From: an uncultured Treponema sp.
Lineage (GTDB): Bacteria > Spirochaetota > Spirochaetia > Treponematales > Treponemataceae
Reading direction: 5' to 3'
Assembly: GCA_937885175.1 (NCBI GenBank)
Contig: CAKZZO010000134.1
Location: forward strand, 1-53,124
DNA length: 53,124 nt
Position 1 is the stretch's first letter, and each line of letters starts with the position of its first letter. The position numbers and the translations under genes were made by a program. A model generated the notes under the pieces. That model made no database searches, was not told the DNA's origin, and saw only the letters and a program-made list of their open reading frames with translations. This document shows, one piece after another, positions 7,910 to 16,452 of the stretch.

Positions 7910-10900
7910 CTATACGCTCCTTCTTCTTTCACCTTGCGGTACAGCGACTCCACATCAATCTTACCGCTTTCGATGAGGCGCAGCATAATATCCGTAATCT
8001 GGGGGTCAAACTGGGAGCCACGACATCGTTTTAGTTCGTTCACCACGTAATCAAAATCAAGCTGCTTGCGGTAGACGCGGTTTGCCGTCATTGCATCAAA
8101 GGCATCTGCAACACCGATAATCCTGCCGTAGAGAGGAATTTCTTCTCCCTTCAGGCCAGAAGGATATCCCGTTCCATCGTATTTTTCATGGTGATACAGG
8201 GTTCCTTCATGCACATGGTCTATCATCGTAAAATCCTTGAGAATCTCCGCACCACGCGTAACGTGAGACTTCATTACGGCATACTCATCGTCATCAAGGC
8301 GGGCAGGCTTATTCAGTATGCTGTCAGGAATACCGATTTTTCCAATGTCATGGAGCAGTGCCGCCTTGCGCAGGTTTTCACACTCCTCGTCAGAAAAGCC
8401 CAGTTCCCGGGCAATCATCACCGAATATTCAGAGACACGCATGGAATGTTGGCTGGTATTTTCATCCTTGGCATCAACGGTCTTTGCAATAGCAAGAATC
8501 GTTTCGTTGCCCATGCGCACCTGTTCCTGGGCAAAGGCAAGTTGCTGCTGCTGTCTTTCAAAAGTGCGCTGAATCTGTCTGCGGGCAATAAACCAGGTAA
8601 GATAGGCCACCGCAAGCACGGCAACAAGCATAAAATAAATTCTAAAATAATGAGTGTCGTAAATCGCCTTTTCCTTTACAAGGGAATAGTGACTCTGTTC
8701 CTGCACCCTCATGTCCTTGTCCAGAACGGCAAGATGGAAGGTGTAGTTTCCTGAAGGCAAATTAGTATAGGCAACTTTGGAAAGGGCACTTTGAGGAATC
8801 AGGGTTTCATGGGCATCAAAGCCTTCCAGCCAATAAGAAACATAGGGGTCAGAAACCGAATAGTTCACTACTTCCGGGAAGAATTCAATTTTTGACGTAT
8901 CTCTGCTGATGATAAACTGTTCATTTCTGTCCAAGGGGAACGGTACACCGTCCAGCACTGCCTTTGAAACCATCAAACGGTAGGAACGCTCACGCGTCAT
9001 GTAGTGCTGCATGTCCACGATATAAATGCCCGTTCCGCAGGAAAGATAGAGCCTCCCCTGTTCATCGCAGAAATTCCATGCATTTGCCGTCAGGGCTGTA
9101 TTCAGTCCGCTTTTTGCATCAAGCAAATCATACTGCAGCATGTCGCCCCGCAAAAGCAAGTCATTTCTGTCCACTACATAGATTCCCGCACTCCCCAGCA
9201 CAAAAAGATGTCCCTTACCATCCGGCTGAATGTCATAATTGTTGAAATAGGGAAAATTCTTGAGCGGTCTGATGACTGTATATTCATCCATGTAGCAGAG
9301 TGAGTTACTCGTTACGATAAAGACACCGTTACCATTCTGGTCAAATACGGTACGAAGGATAACGTCAGAGGTAAGCCCATCCTGTATCGTATAACAGTGC
9401 TCAACCTTATTGTCCTTAATGAGGGCAAGGCCGTTGCCGTCAGACCCTGCAAGAATTATGCCGTCACGCCACTCCATGAGCGACAGAATCATTGCGTCAG
9501 TCAGTCCGTCAGCCTTTCCAATGGTATGAATCACCTCATCATCCCGAATATAGGCTACGCCCATTTCTCCCGCTGCTACAATAGTTCCGTCATGCAGTTC
9601 AATGCAAACACGGATACGGTTTCCAACTTTTCCTGCCGTATTCTTCTTGTCATAGATGCGCGTCCTGCCATTTTTGTCCACTTTTATAAGACCGCGGCCA
9701 TAGCTGCAGAGCCAGAGATTGTCTTTTGAGTCCTTTTTTGCACAGCGGATACGCACTGACTCCAACTGCTTGGTCAGGGCGTCCTCCACCTTTCCTTCTC
9801 CACGGATAATATCAAGACCTGCGTCAGTGCCTACGTAGAGCGCACCATTCCACTTTGCAATGGTATTCACCACAGAGGGAGATAATCCCAGAGAACCGTA
9901 AAGATTGATAAAGGAAGAATCAGAAAGCTTAAGGATTCCTTGACGAGATGAGGTAAACCAGTAGTTTCCCTGATAGTCAATGGTCATATTGTCGATAGAA
10001 TTATTGAAGGCTCCCGTATTGATATGATGAAAGCCTCCGTCGCCGTCAAAAAAGCCTATGCCGTTATCTGCGCAAATAAAGGTCTTGTTGCCGTCAAAGA
10101 AAATGGCATTCAAGTTTAAGAGGGAACCGCAGACATCCGTCCTTACCAATTTTGCATCTTCCTCAGTAATGCTGTAGGTAAAGAGGCGATTGCGGGAAGT
10201 ACCCACATAGAGCAAACCATCCCTGTCAAAGGCGCAACTGGTATAGATTTCACGGTCGGCTCCCAGTGTTTTTGCATAGCGCACTTCACTTTCATTCAGG
10301 ATAAAGAGTTCTCCACTGGAGGAAAGTGCCGCGACAAAGCCATTTTTATCCGCACTCAAATCCTTGGTGTAGCCTGCTTCCTTAATGATATTGCAAATAC
10401 GCAAGCCTGAATTCAATTCCAGTACAAGAATGCCTATAGACGTACCGACATAATAGTAGCCGTCAGCCCCCTTTACGATTGCCTTAACGGAATTTGAGGG
10501 TAGCCCGTCATTATTGTCCAGCGTATTTACGATTTTTTCATTGATGCAGATAGAAAGACCATTGTCGTTGGTGCCAATCCAAAGCCGGCCTTCTTCATCC
10601 ACATAAAGGCAGTTTACGCTGTGCACGGTCTCATATTCGTTCATCCAGCGGAACTCAGAACCATTGTAGCGGTAGAGACCTGCATACGTTCCTATCCAGA
10701 GAATACCGTCACTAGTCTGCACCACATCGTTAGCCTCACCGCAGGGAAGTCCGGAATCGCTGGAATAGACCGTCTGCACATAGGCATCAAAAGCGTCTGC
10801 CCTTATTTCCGCATCAAGGCTTTGCAGGGGCAGAAGAAAAAGGGAAAAAAAAATGGTAAAGGCAGGAATTGCCGAATGTCTTTTTATGATTTTTCGCCTA

Positions 10901-11433
10901 TGCCGCCAGATTTTTATGAGCCCGTACAAAAGCACCAGCGTCACCACTTTGTCCAAAAAGTCAATATAAAACTGACCGATAATGGAACTGATAACGATAT
11001 TCACGCCGAATTCCCGCACAAAACGGATAACGCCATCACCCCAGACATTTCCCGTCATGCCGCTGGAAAAAATCCAACTTAAAGGAACGGAAATGACCAC
11101 GGAGGCTATCGTAACAAAAATACTTGCCGTCATCGTGCCAAAAAGCGTTTCAAACCATTTTTTTCGCGCCGTCTGCCCCACCACCAGTGCGATTGCAAGG
11201 CTCGTCAGGCTATAAACGTAAGAAATGGGATTAGACCAGCTGTAAAGCACGTTCATGGTCACACCGACAATTGCACCGCACAAAGGCCCCAGGGCATAGG
11301 CCATGAGGACAGTACCAAGAGAATCAAGCCAAAGCGGCAACTGCAGGGAGGCGGCAAAGATTTTTCCTGCCAAATTGAGAAAAATACAAAAGATGACAAA
11401 CAGAATTACTTTGAAATCTTTTTTTGAAGCCAT
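7906..11433 (-). CDS. Membrane receptor with beta-propeller sensor and HD-GYP c-di-GMP phosphodiesterase
   Basis: A large transmembrane receptor of about 1175 residues. Residues 1-200 are a hydrophobic module with several helices (LPLWLDSLGTVLMAYALGP) that resembles an ECF-transporter S component. Residues about 215-760 are periplasmic Reg_prop propeller blades (repeats like GILWIGTYAGLYRY). A Y_Y_Y-like domain lies near 850-935, then a transmembrane helix and a coiled linker. The C-terminal HD-GYP domain has LLHDIGKIG at about 1025 and YHHEKYDGTGYPSGL at about 1076, all expected metal and GYP residues present, so it should hydrolyse c-di-GMP. The ATG at 11433 is preferred to a GTG upstream because TATACT ends 8 nt before it. 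The stop overlaps the next gene (ATGA). Confidence 0.88.
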   Translation of the reverse strand: MASKKDFKVILFVIFCIFLNLAGKIFAASLQLPLWLDSLGTVLMAYALGPLCGAIVGVTMNVLYSWSNPISYVYSLTSLAIALVVGQTARKKWFETLFGTMTASIFVTIASVVISVPLSWIFSSGMTGNVWGDGVIRFVREFGVNIVISSIIGQFYIDFLDKVVTLVLLYGLIKIWRHRRKIIKRHSAIPAFTIFFSLFLLPLQSLDAEIRADAFDAYVQTVYSSDSGLPCGEANDVVQTSDGILWIGTYAGLYRYNGSEFRWMNEYETVHSVNCLYVDEEGRLWIGTNDNGLSICINEKIVNTLDNNDGLPSNSVKAIVKGADGYYYVGTSIGILVLELNSGLRICNIIKEAGYTKDLSADKNGFVAALSSSGELFILNESEVRYAKTLGADREIYTSCAFDRDGLLYVGTSRNRLFTYSITEEDAKLVRTDVCGSLLNLNAIFFDGNKTFICADNGIGFFDGDGGFHHINTGAFNNSIDNMTIDYQGNYWFTSSRQGILKLSDSSFINLYGSLGLSPSVVNTIAKWNGALYVGTDAGLDIIRGEGKVEDALTKQLESVRIRCAKKDSKDNLWLCSYGRGLIKVDKNGRTRIYDKKNTAGKVGNRIRVCIELHDGTIVAAGEMGVAYIRDDEVIHTIGKADGLTDAMILSLMEWRDGIILAGSDGNGLALIKDNKVEHCYTIQDGLTSDVILRTVFDQNGNGVFIVTSNSLCYMDEYTVIRPLKNFPYFNNYDIQPDGKGHLFVLGSAGIYVVDRNDLLLRGDMLQYDLLDAKSGLNTALTANAWNFCDEQGRLYLSCGTGIYIVDMQHYMTRERSYRLMVSKAVLDGVPFPLDRNEQFIISRDTSKIEFFPEVVNYSVSDPYVSYWLEGFDAHETLIPQSALSKVAYTNLPSGNYTFHLAVLDKDMRVQEQSHYSLVKEKAIYDTHYFRIYFMLVAVLAVAYLTWFIARRQIQRTFERQQQQLAFAQEQVRMGNETILAIAKTVDAKDENTSQHSMRVSEYSVMIARELGFSDEECENLRKAALLHDIGKIGIPDSILNKPARLDDDEYAVMKSHVTRGAEILKDFTMIDHVHEGTLYHHEKYDGTGYPSGLKGEEIPLYGRIIGVADAFDAMTANRVYRKQLDFDYVVNELKRCRGSQFDPQITDIMLRLIESGKIDVESLYRKVKEEGAYR

Positions 11434-11441
11434 TATAGAAA

Positions 11442-11471
11442 AGTATACCACACTATCTGCATAAAGTCCAA
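11442..11471 (-). promoter_or_regulatory. Promoter of the HD-GYP receptor operon
   Basis: TTGGAC (11466-11471) and TATACT (11442-11447) are spaced by 18 bp on the minus strand. The -10 box ends 8 nt before the ATG at 11433 and there is no Shine-Dalgarno sequence, so the mRNA is probably leaderless. Confidence 0.55.
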
Positions 11472-11475
11472 TCTT

Positions 11476-12309
11476 CTATTTTTTCTGCGAACGGGGAACT
11501 TTTCCTGTCGTAAGCCAACTTTGCGTAAAGAAGGTTGACGGTATTTCCTCATCAAAGACAAAATCCTTTACGGTCGTGACCGTCTGGTTGCCCGTCACAA
11601 GGTTTGAAACACGGTTTAAGCGGCGGAGGGGATATGCAATGCCGGTAACTCCCTTTACGATTTCAAGTTTCTCGCACTCATACAGTTTTATCTTTACGTT
11701 CTTATCGTTGTAGAATTCTATGTGCACCGGTATAAAGGTCTTCTTGTCAATCCAAGAAATGCGGTAAGCGTATTCCACCTCGCTTTTTTTGATGGGGTCT
11801 GATTTGATTTTCCAGCAGGTGTATCTTGTTCCTGCAACGGTGATTTCCGCGGAATCTTCCAGCATGGTATTTTCATCTTCGTCTGCATTGCGGATGCGCA
11901 TGTCGTTGTAAGTAAACTCAGTTCCGCCAAAAGACTTTGTGCGCTCGGTCATGGGAATGCGGCGGGACTGTCGCAGGCGCGGCTCATAGACCCAGCGGTC
12001 ATCGGCTTTTTTAAGATTCTCCAGCTGCAGGATACGCATGCCACGCACACCAGCCGGAGCACGGAATTCAAAGGCAACGTTTTTAAGACCGTTATCACCG
12101 CCGCCATACTGCTTGATTTCCAGCACCTCTGAGTTTCCGTTCCTGTCAATATTTTCAAGAATCAGCGTGGTATAATTGTAGTCTGGAACACGGTCGTTAT
12201 CACAAAGAACCTCGCAGACTTCCTGAGCAGTCCATTTTTTTTCTTCCTGAGCAAAGAGAATGAGCGGGCAAATCAAAGCAAGCAAAAAAGTCAGCAGAAA
12301 ATTTCTCAT
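11476..12309 (-). CDS. LolA-like outer-membrane lipoprotein-sorting protein
   Basis: A periplasmic protein with a clear signal peptide (MRNFLLTFLLALICPLILFAQ). Its mature domain carries the signature of the LolA_like group: FRAPAGVRGMRIL, then WVYEPRLRQSRRI, FGGTEFTYNDM and a C-terminal part that describes conversion of slope-like strands (YRISWIDKKTFIPVHIEFY). Such proteins accompany RND/MMPL exporters and are thought to carry lipids or lipoproteins across the periplasm. A paralogue sits next to an RND exporter at 49437-50225 in this window; this copy stands alone. A strong GAGGAGG ribosome binding site supports the start at 12309. The substrate is unknown. Confidence 0.82.
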   Translation of the reverse strand: MRNFLLTFLLALICPLILFAQEEKKWTAQEVCEVLCDNDRVPDYNYTTLILENIDRNGNSEVLEIKQYGGGDNGLKNVAFEFRAPAGVRGMRILQLENLKKADDRWVYEPRLRQSRRIPMTERTKSFGGTEFTYNDMRIRNADEDENTMLEDSAEITVAGTRYTCWKIKSDPIKKSEVEYAYRISWIDKKTFIPVHIEFYNDKNVKIKLYECEKLEIVKGVTGIAYPLRRLNRVSNLVTGNQTVTTVKDFVFDEEIPSTFFTQSWLTTGKVPRSQKK

Positions 12310-12363
12310 GGCATGCCTCCTCGGCTTGAAAAAAATTGCGAAACATACAAGAACAAGCTACAC

Positions 12364-12398
12364 AAAAAAAGGCTGCCCGAGAAAAAACGAACAGCCTT
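12364..12398 (-). terminator. Terminator downstream of tRNA-Leu
   Basis: An 11-bp stem with two G-U pairs (12369-12379 with 12388-12398) is followed on the minus strand by a run of T (12364-12370). It lies 3 nt after the tRNA. Confidence 0.8.
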
Positions 12399-12401
12399 GC
12401 A

Positions 12402-12483
12402 TGCGGAGAACCTGACTTGAACAGGCACAGCTTGCGCCACTAGCACCTCAAGCTAGCGTGTCTACCAATTCCACCATCCCCGC
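12402..12483 (-). tRNA. tRNA-Leu (anticodon GAG)
   Basis: The 82-nt minus-strand sequence folds as a class II tRNA: acceptor stem GCGGGGA/TCTCCGC, D-loop AATTGGTAGACACG, anticodon stem CTAGC/GCTAG with loop TTGAGGT (GAG), a long variable arm and T-loop GTTCAAGTC. The 3' CCA is not encoded. It reads CUC and CUU codons. Confidence 0.95.
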
Positions 12484-12495
12484 AGAATTGAACTT

Positions 12496-12524
12496 ATAGT
12501 AGCAAAAAAATTACTTTGCGTCAA
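12496..12524 (-). promoter_or_regulatory. Promoter of tRNA-Leu inside the 3' end of the HEAT gene
   Basis: TTGACG (12519-12524) and TACTAT (12496-12501) are spaced by 17 bp on the minus strand. Transcription would start about 6 nt before the tRNA 5' end. The -35 box overlaps the last codons of the upstream gene. Confidence 0.6.
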
Positions 12525-14208
12525 GTACAGAAGCGGGCTTTTCTACCGGTTTAGGCGGATTTTTCTTTGCATCGGCGGCGGCTTTTTTCTGCGCATCCTT
12601 TGCAGCCTTTTCGGCCTCTTTTTCCGCTTTTTTTGCCTCAGCCTTTTTTGCGGCATCTTCTTCGCTTATGCCCAGAATTTTTGCTGCTTTTTGAGCATTG
12701 GGATTTTTTGTCTTGGCCGTGGGGTCATACTGTTCTGCAAGGCGGCGCACATCGGCTTCCACACTGCTGTAGCGTCCTTTGCTGTAGATGTCCAGGCCCG
12801 TACCCTGGGTGGCAACATCCTTGCTCTTGAGGTATTCCGCGCAGATGTCCGCAAATTCGCTGCGCTTGTACTTGGCAAATTCCTTTCCCAATGCATAGCG
12901 CAGGGATTTCCGCGGATTATTCTTTATGTCATCGCCCACGATTTCCTTGGCAAGGTCAAGGATTTCCTGGGTGCCCGCATTGTTTTCGGCAAGCAGGGCG
13001 GTGGCAATTTTTGCCTTGGTATTGTCAGACACTTTTTTGTCCGTAATCTGCCCTACAAGAAAATCGTTTCCTTCTTTTGTATTCAGCTGGGCAAGCACGG
13101 GATAGGAGGCTTCCTTAACAACCTTTTCAGGGTCATTTTTTGCGCGGTGAATCAGATAGGGAACAGCCGCCTTTTCCCCCTGCTCCTTTACCACGCTGAT
13201 TGCCTCCAGCCGAACCTTATAGTAAGAGTCGCGGATACCCTGAATGATGGTCTTTCTTGCATCGGAATCCTGGGGAAAATGAGACAGTCCCTTTATCACG
13301 TAGATACGCATGTTCGGGTCAGTGTCCTCATACAGTGCAAGCAGAATGGGCACCGCGTCGGGATTTCCCATGGCTCCAATGGCTTCCGCACTGTACATGC
13401 GCATGAAGGTGTTTTCATCCTTGTCCTGGGCAATCTCCACCAGCTTGTCGTAGGTTTCCGTTGCCTTTAGCTCACCGAGAACACGTACCAAAGCCTGTTT
13501 TTGCGGCACCGACAGATCCTCACGGTCAAGATATTCGGTAAGGTAGACTGCCTCATTGCTTCCGCCTACTTTTCCCAGAGTGTCAAGGCACTGATTAAAA
13601 TAATCCTCGTTCTCGCTTTCCAAAAGGTTCAGTATGGGAGCAACGGCTTCTTTTGTCTTGACCGCCTTTACATAATCAAAACAGGCATTCACCGTACTCT
13701 GGCTTTCGTCATAGGGATCGTCAAGAATGGTAATCGCAAAGTCTTCCACACAGGGGTCTTCCAGTTTTGCAAAATAGCCCATGGCTTTTTCTTTGAGGGC
13801 AATGTTTTTTGTGTCCTGAAACAAATCGTACACGTCATCAAGATAGCGGGGATCTTCTTTTTTGGTCAGTTCGTTAATCAACTCTTCAATTTCGCTTTCC
13901 AGACCAAAACGAATGGTGTCACGGCGTTTTTCCTTGTCTTCTTCAGTATCTTCGCCATCAAGCTCAGAGATTTTTTCTGCATCACCTTTTTTCGGACGCT
14001 TTGCATTGGGAATGGAAACGGTATGCCTTTCGCCAGAAAGATAGGCGGGCTTATCCTCCCCCCCTCCATCATCGGGAGTCTTTTCCGCACTGAACATTTC
14101 TATGGGCTCGCCCGTATCCTGAGAAAGCGGCGTCGGCACCTGTGCCATAAGCGGCAGCATGAGAAAAGTAAGTAGTATCGTTATCATCGCGCGTAGCATT
14201 TCTTTCAT
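12511..14208 (-). CDS. Exported HEAT-repeat protein
   Basis: A 565-residue protein with a signal peptide (hydrophobic residues 7-21, cut near AQVPTP), an acidic, low-complexity linker, and then about ten HEAT/PBS-lyase-like alpha-helical repeats between residues 110 and 490 (for example YSAEAIGAMGNPDAVPILLAL). The last 60 residues are a Lys/Ala-rich helical tail ending in KPPKPVEKP-like proline clusters. HEAT repeats bind other proteins; no catalytic motif is visible. The gene start shares one base with the tgt stop (TAATG), so translation is coupled. Its position after lptF-lptG suggests an envelope role, but this is inference. Confidence 0.82.
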   Translation of the reverse strand: MKEMLRAMITILLTFLMLPLMAQVPTPLSQDTGEPIEMFSAEKTPDDGGGEDKPAYLSGERHTVSIPNAKRPKKGDAEKISELDGEDTEEDKEKRRDTIRFGLESEIEELINELTKKEDPRYLDDVYDLFQDTKNIALKEKAMGYFAKLEDPCVEDFAITILDDPYDESQSTVNACFDYVKAVKTKEAVAPILNLLESENEDYFNQCLDTLGKVGGSNEAVYLTEYLDREDLSVPQKQALVRVLGELKATETYDKLVEIAQDKDENTFMRMYSAEAIGAMGNPDAVPILLALYEDTDPNMRIYVIKGLSHFPQDSDARKTIIQGIRDSYYKVRLEAISVVKEQGEKAAVPYLIHRAKNDPEKVVKEASYPVLAQLNTKEGNDFLVGQITDKKVSDNTKAKIATALLAENNAGTQEILDLAKEIVGDDIKNNPRKSLRYALGKEFAKYKRSEFADICAEYLKSKDVATQGTGLDIYSKGRYSSVEADVRRLAEQYDPTAKTKNPNAQKAAKILGISEEDAAKKAEAKKAEKEAEKAAKDAQKKAAADAKKNPPKPVEKPASVLDAK

Positions 14209-15347
14209 TATCGGATATTTCCCGCCTTGAACCGAGTTAAAAAAGCAGTTCTATATGCTTCAAACCGATTTTCATTGATTGCGTTACGGATTTCTTTCAT
14301 CATGTTGTGCAAAAAGTAAAGGTTATGGTAACTTGCCAGCATGGCACTTAAAATTTCCTCTTCCTTGAAGAGGTGGCGAAGGTAGGCGCGGGAATAGGTG
14401 CGGCAGACCTTGCAGGTGCACTCGCGGTCAACGGGGGTAAAGTCTCGGGCAAAGCGTTCCTGCTTTATGGAAAGGCTTCCGTCATGGGTAAAATAGGAGC
14501 CGTTTCGGGCATTGCGGGTGGGAAGCACACAGTCAAACATGTCGATTCCCGAATGCACTGCATTCAGAATATAGTCCGGAGTGCCGATTCCCATAACATA
14601 CTTCACTTTGTCAGCGGGCAAGAGACGCACCGTATAGTCAAGCATGGAGTCAAACAGTTCCGGCGGCTCCCCCACCGAAAGCCCGCCAATGGCAATGCCG
14701 GGCAAATCCAGATTCGCCACAAAATCCGCAGACCGAGCGCGCAAGTCCTCAAAGAAGTTTCCCTGCACAATCGGAAAGAGCATGCCAAGATAGCCTTGGT
14801 CGCGTTTTTTGAGCCACTGGGCTTTTGCCCGCTCCGCCCAGTTTTCCGTCACTTCAAGGGCGCGGACAGCCTCTTTTTTTTCGATGCCGTAGCCAGAACA
14901 CACGTCCAGCTGCATCTGAATGTCTGAGTTGAACTGTGCCTGCACGTCCACCACGCTTTCCGGCGTAAAGAGATGCTTGGAACCGTCGATATTGCTTCTG
15001 AACTCCGCGCCCTGCATGGTGATTTTGCGGAGGGGCGAAAGGCTCCAGACCTGAAAGCCGCCTGAGTCCGTCAGAAAATTGCGCTGCCAGCCAGAAAAGC
15101 CGTGCAAGCCCCCCGCCTGCTCCACCGTATCGCTTCCCGGACGCAGATATAAATGGTAGGTATTCGCTAAAATTATCTCAAATCCGATTTCTTCCAAATC
15201 ATCTTTTGTAAGGGCCTTTACCGTGGCGTTTGTTCCCACCGGCATAAAGACAGGCGTCTGTACATCACCGTGGGGCAAATGCATAAGGCCCGTGCGGGCG
15301 CGTCCATTGGAATCTGTGTGGGTAATGGTGAAAATATTGGTCAGCAT
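14208..15347 (-). CDS. tgt: Queuine/preQ1 tRNA-guanine transglycosylase
   Basis: Exchanges guanine-34 of GUN-anticodon tRNAs for the queuosine precursor. Visible are TDSGGFQVWSL near residue 90 (general-base Asp), GGLSVGE near 225, MGIGTPDYILNAV, the nucleophile Asp in FDCVLPTRNARNG near residue 270, and the zinc site CTCKVCRTYS plus a downstream histidine. The length of 379 is typical. It lies 34 nt after lptG and carries its own -10 box (TAGAAT, 15354-15359) 6 nt upstream of the ATG without a Shine-Dalgarno sequence. Confidence 0.96.
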   Translation of the reverse strand: MLTNIFTITHTDSNGRARTGLMHLPHGDVQTPVFMPVGTNATVKALTKDDLEEIGFEIILANTYHLYLRPGSDTVEQAGGLHGFSGWQRNFLTDSGGFQVWSLSPLRKITMQGAEFRSNIDGSKHLFTPESVVDVQAQFNSDIQMQLDVCSGYGIEKKEAVRALEVTENWAERAKAQWLKKRDQGYLGMLFPIVQGNFFEDLRARSADFVANLDLPGIAIGGLSVGEPPELFDSMLDYTVRLLPADKVKYVMGIGTPDYILNAVHSGIDMFDCVLPTRNARNGSYFTHDGSLSIKQERFARDFTPVDRECTCKVCRTYSRAYLRHLFKEEEILSAMLASYHNLYFLHNMMKEIRNAINENRFEAYRTAFLTRFKAGNIR

Positions 15348-15353
15348 GGAAAC

Positions 15354-15359
15354 ATTCTA
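15354..15359 (-). promoter_or_regulatory. Extended -10 box of tgt
   Basis: TGCTAGAAT on the minus strand is an extended -10 element; the hexamer TAGAAT ends 6 nt before the tgt ATG. The -35 region is poor. It implies a leaderless internal transcript within the dut-lptF-lptG-tgt cluster. Confidence 0.45.
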
Positions 15360-15381
15360 GCACAATATGCCTTTTGCGTCT

Positions 15382-16452
15382 CTAGGTTCTTGCGTACTTC
15401 AGGAGCACGATGCTTATCGCCACGAACAAAAAAACAGGAAACCATGCCCCCATAAAAGGAGAAATATACTGGAACTTGGCCAGGAGCATGGTTATCATCT
15501 GGCTGACGTAAAAGAGAACCGCCGCGCTGATGCAGGCTGCAAGGCTGACCAGGAGTACGTTTTTGCGTGTCTTACCGCTGAGTCCGATGGAAAGGAAGAC
15601 GACGATAAAGAGTACAAAGGGAAAGGCGAACTTTTTGTAGTAGAGGCTCAATTCCTCGCTAAAAGGAAGGCCTGCTTTTTGCAGGTGCTCGATGTACTGC
15701 TTTGCCTCCCGGGCACTGACGGTTTCTACACTGACGGTGTTGTTCTGAAATGTGGTGGGGTCTTCGGTAAGTCGGTCGATGACTTTCCGCTCAGGGCTGC
15801 GCTGGGTCATTGTGCCGTCCTTAAAGGTATACTGGGTTCCTCCAGACAGATTCCAGTGTCCGTTCTGAAAAACAGCGGAGTCTGCGCGGATAACGGCGGC
15901 AAGGGTCTTGTCTTCGTTACGCACGATAATGATGACTGTGTAGAGGCGTTTTGACGCGTCATCGTAGTAGTCGGCCTTGTAGACAATATTGCCTTCATCT
16001 GAGATGACTACAATCTTGTCGTTATTGAGGGATTTTTCCTTATTGAGGGACTTTTCCTGCAAACTGGTCTTTACCGCATAGGTCGGCACCACTACCCTGT
16101 CATCAAAGAAAAAAAGTCCCAGGCTCAGCAAAAAAGACAGCACCAGAAGCGGAGCGGTAAAGCGAATCAGGGGAACGCCGGATGCAAAAACCGCCACCAA
16201 TTCATTGTTCGCATAAAAATCACTGAGCGTATAGGAAACGGCAAAGAGAATTGCCAAGGGAGTGGCGTACCACATGCATTTAGGCATGTACATGAGCAGA
16301 ATCCGTCCTACCCTTGCACCGGGCACCTGATTTGAAATGTAGTTCCACAGATTCATCAGCAGGTCAACCAGCACCAGAACCATGGCAAAAAACATGAGGG
16401 CACCAAGAAAAAGAGGAATGAACCTGCGGAAAAGATACTGCATCAGTTTCAT
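15382..16452 (-). CDS. lptG: LPS export ABC permease family protein LptG
   Basis: A YjgP/YjgQ-family permease, the second transmembrane subunit of an LptB2FG-type lipid exporter. It has the usual plan: N-terminal helix (MKLMQYLFRRFIPLFLGALMF), two more helices, a periplasmic jellyroll (NGHWNLSGGTQYTFKDG) and three C-terminal helices. The true start is the ATG at 16452, which overlaps the lptF stop (AAATGA). Treponemes lack classical LPS, so the exported lipid is uncertain. lptF/lptG order follows position in the operon; both belong to the same family. Confidence 0.85.
   Translation of the reverse strand: MKLMQYLFRRFIPLFLGALMFFAMVLVLVDLLMNLWNYISNQVPGARVGRILLMYMPKCMWYATPLAILFAVSYTLSDFYANNELVAVFASGVPLIRFTAPLLVLSFLLSLGLFFFDDRVVVPTYAVKTSLQEKSLNKEKSLNNDKIVVISDEGNIVYKADYYDDASKRLYTVIIIVRNEDKTLAAVIRADSAVFQNGHWNLSGGTQYTFKDGTMTQRSPERKVIDRLTEDPTTFQNNTVSVETVSAREAKQYIEHLQKAGLPFSEELSLYYKKFAFPFVLFIVVFLSIGLSGKTRKNVLLVSLAACISAAVLFYVSQMITMLLAKFQYISPFMGAWFPVFLFVAISIVLLKYART

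Noticed and set aside
14055..14064. C7 run in the HEAT-repeat gene as a third slippage tract
   Set aside because: Seven bases is short, both sides are in frame, and it codes for an ordinary Asp-Gly-Gly-Gly linker.
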